DNA of 64,000 nt from Russula earlei (Eukaryota; Basidiomycota; Agaricomycetes; Russulales; Russulaceae), in assembly GCA_025769875.1 (NCBI GenBank), contig JAGFNK010000176.1:1-64000 (forward strand), in the 5' to 3' direction. A model generated the notes under the pieces. The model was given only the letters and a program-made list of their open reading frames with translations, did not search any database and was not told where the DNA came from. A program made the translations under genes and the position numbers. Shown piece by piece: positions 59,168 to 64,000 of the stretch; the stretch's first letter is position 1; the number at the start of each line of letters is the position of its first letter.

Positions 59168-60964
59168 TTCAATCTTATTGCCGTTTTCAGCGCACGTGGC
59201 GGAGTTTGAATTCCACCCAAATCGGCGCAGAAAACCCTCTCAAACGTGCGGGGCGAATATCTCTCTCAAAACAGCTTCAATTCACATGAAACTTATTGTC
59301 CCTGAATCGCCTGAATGAGGGCTAGGCAGCCCCATTGTTTTCATGAGATTTGAGTGAGAATTGATGGAGCTGGACTCAAGCCACCTCCACATGTGTATTA
59401 GATGAATTACAACTCAAACTCACAGTCTATATCTATTATTTTTCCCTCATGTTGTACCCATGGGCTGTCTTGAGGCTGCCCCATAGTGTTTTTGACTCAA
59501 GCGTTGTGGTGTGCAACGTCGTTTCCCTCATATTGTGTGACAGTAGCATGGTCGTGTGCCGGGAAGGAGCCCCCCCAGAAAGTGCACACCTGAGCCCATG
59601 GGGTGGTGAAGTGTGTCCAAGAATGCAGAATGACTTCATAAGACTGAAGCTCCAAAGAGGAGGAGCACCTAGCGGGAACGTGAGAACGCGTTTGTTCATT
59701 CGACTGCACTCAGGTTCACACAGATGATAAGGGAAAAACAGGGCAACTTTATTCAAGATGGTAGCAGATACAGGTGGGAACTAAGGCTAAGGGACAGGAA
59801 TAGCACAAAAGACAGGCATATGAAAGGAAATCTAGATGTGAGAAGGGGACTGAAGCTGGACAACGCAAGGTATCGAGTCGTGGTCTCCAGCGGCTGTGGT
59901 AGTGGCGTGTGGCGATTTGTGAAGGATGGCCGAGGCCAGGTGTGGTGACAAGGGGTGTGTTTGAGTCGTGACGCGAGGAGGGGGAGACGATGCAAAGGAG
60001 AGGCTGGAGGGGGGATAGGGAGAGTGCTGGTGGGTGGTTGCTTGGGTGCTGATGGCGCTGCCGAATGCGATTGCGGGTGGGACGATTGGAGAACTTGGAT
60101 GGCAGATGCGAGGTAGAGGAGCGAGGGGGCGTGGAAGTAGAAAGGGAGAGGGAAGACAGCGGCAGGCTGGGAAATGGACGCATAGGCGGTGTGCAGATCT
60201 CTGACTAACAAAGTGAGAGTCTAGTGGGGAGAAAAGCATACCGAAATGTACAGTAGCAACACCGTCCGATGGCAACAAAGACGGTGGCGTGGTACGGGGC
60301 TCTTCGGCTGTGCATTAGGACTCGTCGGTGCATGGTGAAGGCAGGGGCGTTGAGGGTGAGGGCATGCGGCGGTTGATGGGGGCGAGGGTGGCGTGCTGGC
60401 GATGATGATGATGATGATGTGAGGACGAAGAGGAGATGGCACGAAAGGAATACGCACATATGTACTCTTGTAAGCGATTCGCGGCCAGCCATATAGCTGT
60501 GTGGGTGAGTCGATATCGAGGCCATGCGCCTTTGCGACTTTTTTGCATGTCTTGTGGTCCATGCGTTTGTGCTGTAGTGAGTTCCCAGGCTTCTGCATTT
60601 ACATAGGCATAGGACTCTTCCTCCCCATCCTCATCAATAGCAGGAAGGGATGTCTTGGAAGCCTGAGCTCGTGGTTGTGATCGCTTCGGTTGAGTGGGAG
60701 TGCCTGAGCTGTCACTTTCATTTCCACCAGTTTTTTTTTCGGGCAGCCTTCCTTTGGCTAGTAGTATGTGTCAGTGCAGGCCGGCATTTTGAAGCACGTT
60801 GCTTCGAGCCCATGAGGGTTTAGGGGGTTGAAATGGAGGGGTAGAGTAAGGTATGGTGAGCAGCTCTGGGAAGGGAAGAACACCCTGTCGTTGTCCTGGA
60901 GTAGGAGTGGACAGGGTGGACAGTTGATGAATAAGCCACACGACTCTTTACGCACTTGCTTTAC
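59168..60964 (-). repeat. Repeat unit R, copy 1 (1797 bp)
   Basis: Direct repeat of 61995-63790, roughly 95-97% identical by eye. It begins TTATTGCCGTTTTCAGCG and ends CTTGCTTTAC. On the minus strand it carries a CT-rich leader and an ORF start (MGSKQRASK...) like copy 2, but an A-tract of 9 instead of 8 (near 60731-60739) shifts the frame. It contains a (GAT)n tract near 60405-60419. No terminal inverted repeat or target duplication found. Orientation is given for the ORF. Confidence 0.85.
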
Positions 60965-61005
60965 GCTTTCTTTACATCACGCTTTTCGCACATTCAACTA
61001 AACAT

Positions 61006-61994
61006 ATGCCATGTGGCCGGGCATTGTCTGATGATGCACGCTGGATTATCTTACACATGTCTTCAAGATTGACCCTTGATGATATCACCCATCACACTGG
61101 AGTTCCTCGTTGTACTATAGAGCGCATTGTGGCCGATTTCAGATCTCGTGGAACAGCCAATCGCCCAAACAGTCTACTCCAACCAGCAAATAGAATCCTT
61201 ACAATGCAGGAAGTACAAGTGAGTTCCCCACATTCTCTAGTTCGTTCTGTGGCGCATATTGGCTAGTTTCTTCAAGGCACCATCGTCCATACTCCGGATG
61301 CCTATCTTGACGAGCTGAGTGATATTTTAAGAGAAAGGACTGGCGTTGAGGTGTCATTGACGACTATATGGCATACCCTGAGAAGGAGTGGCTTCACGAT
61401 GAAGAAGGTAAGTCATTTCACCTTGAGTTCACACTCAAGTGCACTGACTTGCCCAGCTGAGCAAAAATGCACTAGAGCGCAACGAGGACCTGCGCCTTCA
61501 GTATTGGTATACCTTTGGCATCACCTATTCTGCAGAGCAGGCAGTTTTTGTGGACAAAAGCTCCTTTGATCCCCAAACTGACCTTCGAGGGCGAGCATGG
61601 GCGATGTCAGGGCAAGCAGCGGTAAGGAAGAGCTTTTTCATTCAAGGAAAACGGTGTGTCCTGCTATCTATATCTACAACAGACTAGAATACAAAGTATC
61701 CAGTTATTTGCTTCTCCCAGCGCTCTCGCTCGATGGCATCATCTATAGCCAGCTGGTTGAGGGTTCTTTCACATCTGAACTATTTACCGGCTTCATCCAA
61801 GGTCTACTTTCGAAAATGAATCCCTTCCCTGGCAAGAACTCAGTATTGATCATGGACAACGCACGCATTCATAGAAGTCCACGAATACTCCAAATGGTCA
61901 AAGAAAGGTATTATATTGTTTTCTCATGCTGATGTATTGCTCATTTGATGAAGGGGATGTCGGCTCCTTTACCTGCCACCATACTCTCCTGAGT
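61006..61994 (+). mobile_element. Tc1/mariner-like transposase, truncated before the third catalytic residue
   Basis: The ATG at 61006 opens an HTH region (LTLDDITHHTGVPRCTIERI), then after an intron (about 61219-61265) FLQGTIVHTPDAYLDELS and GVEVSLTTIWHTLRRSGFT. A second intron (61408-61456) and a third (about 61909-61953) follow. First Asp: AVFVDKSSFD. Second Asp: SVLIMDNARIHRSP. After the third intron RGCRLLYLPPYSPEF continues correctly, but the next codons come from repeat R2. The NPIE-type segment with the third acidic residue is therefore missing, and a stop follows shortly. The enzyme should be inactive. Confidence 0.88.
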
Positions 61995-63790
61995 TTATTG
62001 CCGTTTTCAGCGCACTTGGCGGAGTTTGAATTCCACCCAAATCGGCACAGAAAACCCTCTCAAACGTGCGGGGCGAATATCTCCCTCAAAACAGCTTCAA
62101 TTCACATGAAACTTATTGTCCCTAAATCGCCTGAATGAGGGCTAGGCAGCCCCATTGTTTTCATGAGATTTGAGTGAGAATTGGTGGAGCTGGACTCAAG
62201 CCACCTCCACATGTGTATTAGATGAATTACAACTCAAAATCACGGTCTATATCTATTATTTTTCCCTCATGTTGTACCCATGGGCTGTCTTGAGGCAGCC
62301 CCATAGTGTTTTTGACTCAAGCGTTGTGGTGTGCAACGTTGTTTCCCTCATATCGTGTGACAGTAGCACGGTCGTGTGCCGGGAAGGAGCCCCCCCAGGA
62401 AGTGCACACCTGAGCCCATGGGGCGGTGAAGTGTGTCCAAGAATGCAGAATGACTTCATAAGACTGAAGCTCCAAAGAGGAGGAGCACCTAGCGGGAACA
62501 CAAGAACGCGTTTGTTCATTCGACTGCACTCAGGTTCACACAGATGATAAGGGAAAAACAGGGCAACTTTATTCAAGATGGTAGCAGATACAGGTGGGAA
62601 CTAAGGCTAAGGGACAGGAAAAGCACAAAAGACAGGCATATGAAAGGAAATCTAGACGTGAGAAGGGGACCGAAGCTGGACAATGCGAGGTATCGAGTCG
62701 TGGTCTCCAGCGGCTGTGGTAGTGGCGTGTGGCGATTTGTGAACGATGGCCAAGGCCAGGTGTGGTGACGAGGGGTGTGGTCGAGTCGCGATGCGAGGAG
62801 GGGGAGACGATGCAAAGGAGAGGCTGGAGGGGGGATAGGGAGAGTGCTGGTGGGTGGTCGCTTGGGCGCTGATGGCGCTGCCGAACGCGATTGCGGGTGG
62901 GACGATTGGAGAACTTGGATGGCAGATGCGAGGTAGAGGGAGCGAGGGGGCGTGGAAGTAGAAAGGGAGAGGGAAGACGGCGGCAGGCTGAGAAATGGAC
63001 ACATAGGCGGCATGCAGATCTCTGACTAACAAAGTGAGAGTCTAGTAAAAAAGGGGAGAAAAGCACACCGAAATGTACAGTAGCAACACCGTCCGATGGC
63101 AACAAGGACAGCGGCGTGGTACGGGGCTCTTTGGCTGTGTGTTGGGACTCGTCGGTGCATGGTGAAGGCGGGGGCATTGAGGGAGAGGGCGTGCGGCAGT
63201 TGATGGGGGCAAGGGTGGCGTGCTGGTGGCGACAATGATGATGATGTGAGGATGAAGAGGAGATGGCACGAAAGGAATACACACATATGTACTCTTGTAA
63301 GCGATTCGCGGCCAGCCATATAGCTGTGTGGGTGAGTCGATATCGAGGCCGTGCGCCTTTGTGACTTTTTTGCATGTCTTGTGGTCCGTGCGTTTGTGCT
63401 GTAGTGAGTTCCCAGGCTTCTGCATTTACATAGGCATAGGACTCTTCCTCCCCATCCTCATCAATAGCAGGAAGGGATGTCTTGGAAGCCTGAGCTCGTG
63501 GTTGTGATCGCTTCGGTTGAGTGGGAGTGCCTGAGCTGTCACTTTCATTTCCACCAGTTTTTTTTCGGGCAGCCTTCCTTTGGCCAGTAGTACGTGTCAG
63601 TGCAGGCCGGCGTTTTGAAGCACATTGCTTCGAGCCCATGAGGGTTTAGGGGGTTGAAATGGAGGGGTAGAGTAAGGTATGGTGAGCAGCTCTGGGAAGG
63701 GAAGAACACCCTGTCGTCGTCCTGGAGTCGGAGTGGACAGGGTGGACGGTTGATGAATAAGCCACACGACTCTTTACGCACTCGCTTTAC
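61995..63790 (-). repeat. Repeat unit R, copy 2 (1796 bp)
   Basis: Second copy of R in the same orientation. Its left edge replaces the end of the Tc1/mariner transposase; its right edge (CTCGCTTTAC) is followed by unrelated sequence. Differences from copy 1 are mostly transitions. It carries an uninterrupted minus-strand ORF (see next entry). Confidence 0.85.
62569..63639 (-). CDS. Uncharacterised ORF of repeat unit R
   Basis: The frame is 356 codons long from the ATG at 63637-63639, which follows a pyrimidine-rich leader. Residues 1-120 look protein-like: basic start (MGSKQCASKRRPAL), Ser/Thr/Pro-rich linker, acidic DEDGEEES and AEAWELTTAQTHGP. The remaining part is Ser/His/Pro-rich and coded by CT-rich DNA; it may be intron or 3' UTR rather than protein. 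No known transposase, reverse transcriptase or helicase motif is visible. It may be a gene fragment carried by a mobile element. Confidence 0.35.
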   Translation of the reverse strand: MGSKQCASKRRPALTRTTGQRKAARKKTGGNESDSSGTPTQPKRSQPRAQASKTSLPAIDEDGEEESYAYVNAEAWELTTAQTHGPQDMQKSHKGARPRYRLTHTAIWLAANRLQEYICVYSFRAISSSSSHHHHCRHQHATLAPINCRTPSPSMPPPSPCTDESQHTAKEPRTTPLSLLPSDGVATVHFGVLFSPFLLDSHFVSQRSACRLCVHFSACRRLPSPFLLPRPLAPSTSHLPSKFSNRPTRNRVRQRHQRPSDHPPALSLSPLQPLLCIVSPSSHRDSTTPLVTTPGLGHRSQIATRHYHSRWRPRLDTSHCPASVPFSRLDFLSYACLLCFSCPLALVPTCICYHLE

Positions 63791-64000
63791 ACAACAACAG
63801 GGCCCACACATGAGGCGCCCGTGCAGGCATCGTAGCAAGTTCGTGGACGCGGGTGAGAACATGGGGAGCAGGTTGTAGGGGGAAAGGCCAGCACAGCTGA
63901 TTTCATGGCCAGCAGCCGTGAGTGGTGGGGGTCTCCCGCTGCTCAGGGCAGCAGTTGGCTTGGGGTCCAATGATGTTCAAGGCCGGAACGGTAGCTTTGC
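63791..64000. other. Window end, unassigned
   Basis: No feature recognised in the last 210 bp. Confidence 0.3.

Noticed and set aside
59168..63790. R1 and R2 as the two LTRs of one retrotransposon
   Set aside because: The units lack TG...CA ends, polypurine tract and target duplication, and the segment between them is a Tc1/mariner transposase rather than gag-pol.

Overview
The window is nuclear DNA of a filamentous basidiomycete, most likely an agaricomycete. The genes are eukaryotic, with many short GT-AG introns of about 35-100 nt, many with GTGCG-type 5' splice sites. The protein set is fungal: an ILV2-type acetolactate synthase with an N-terminal leader, a CDC12 septin, an AzgA purine permease, a WDR48/Duf1 protein and a HAD/terpene-cyclase fusion. 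Intact genes are CpG-rich and partly very GC-rich. The blocks between them are AT-rich, CpG-poor and full of broken transposons. All exon models below were derived by eye from splice signals and reading frame. Layout: 1-2350 is a nested transposon cluster (LTR fragment inside a MULE-type transposase remnant, plus a further insertion). 3047-15835 holds a conserved disordered protein, a Myb/SANT protein divergent from the DEAH helicase PRP43, a 3-ketoacyl-CoA reductase (IFA38-like, carrying an apparent frameshift), the septin CDC12 and a decayed F-box-like gene. 15836-20941 is a second transposon block: a Copia 3' end, two copies of one LTR-like repeat, and a hAT transposase split by a solo LTR. 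21866-23698 is a HAD-class II terpene cyclase fusion of the drimane/albicanol synthase type, the most interesting metabolic gene here. 25161-27557 is an AzgA-like purine permease with 13 exons. 28296-38557 holds a WDR48/Duf1-like WD40 protein divergent from a nucleostemin-type GTPase (GRN1), then acetolactate synthase with a 53-bp-period repeat array upstream. 39698-45534 is a tandem array of three F-box-like genes on the minus strand; one is intact, and they are relatives of the pseudogene at 14.4 kb. 46301-55631 is a compact housekeeping block: an FHA protein and GPN1 divergent across 98 bp, then CDK1, built with an 8-nt and a 6-nt coding exon, then the MET22/HAL2 3'(2'),5'-bisphosphate nucleotidase. 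56079-64000 is a third transposon block: MULE pieces, a complete solo LTR with target duplication, and a truncated Tc1/mariner transposase between two directly repeated units of about 1.8 kb. The housekeeping genes do not form one pathway. They cover RNA processing and ribosome biogenesis (PRP43, GRN1), pol II assembly and import (GPN1), cell cycle and septation (CDK1, CDC12), branched-chain amino acid and sulfur metabolism (ILV2, MET22) and fatty acid elongation (IFA38). The transposon blocks show CpG to TpG/CpA decay between repeat copies, consistent with cytosine methylation of repeats.
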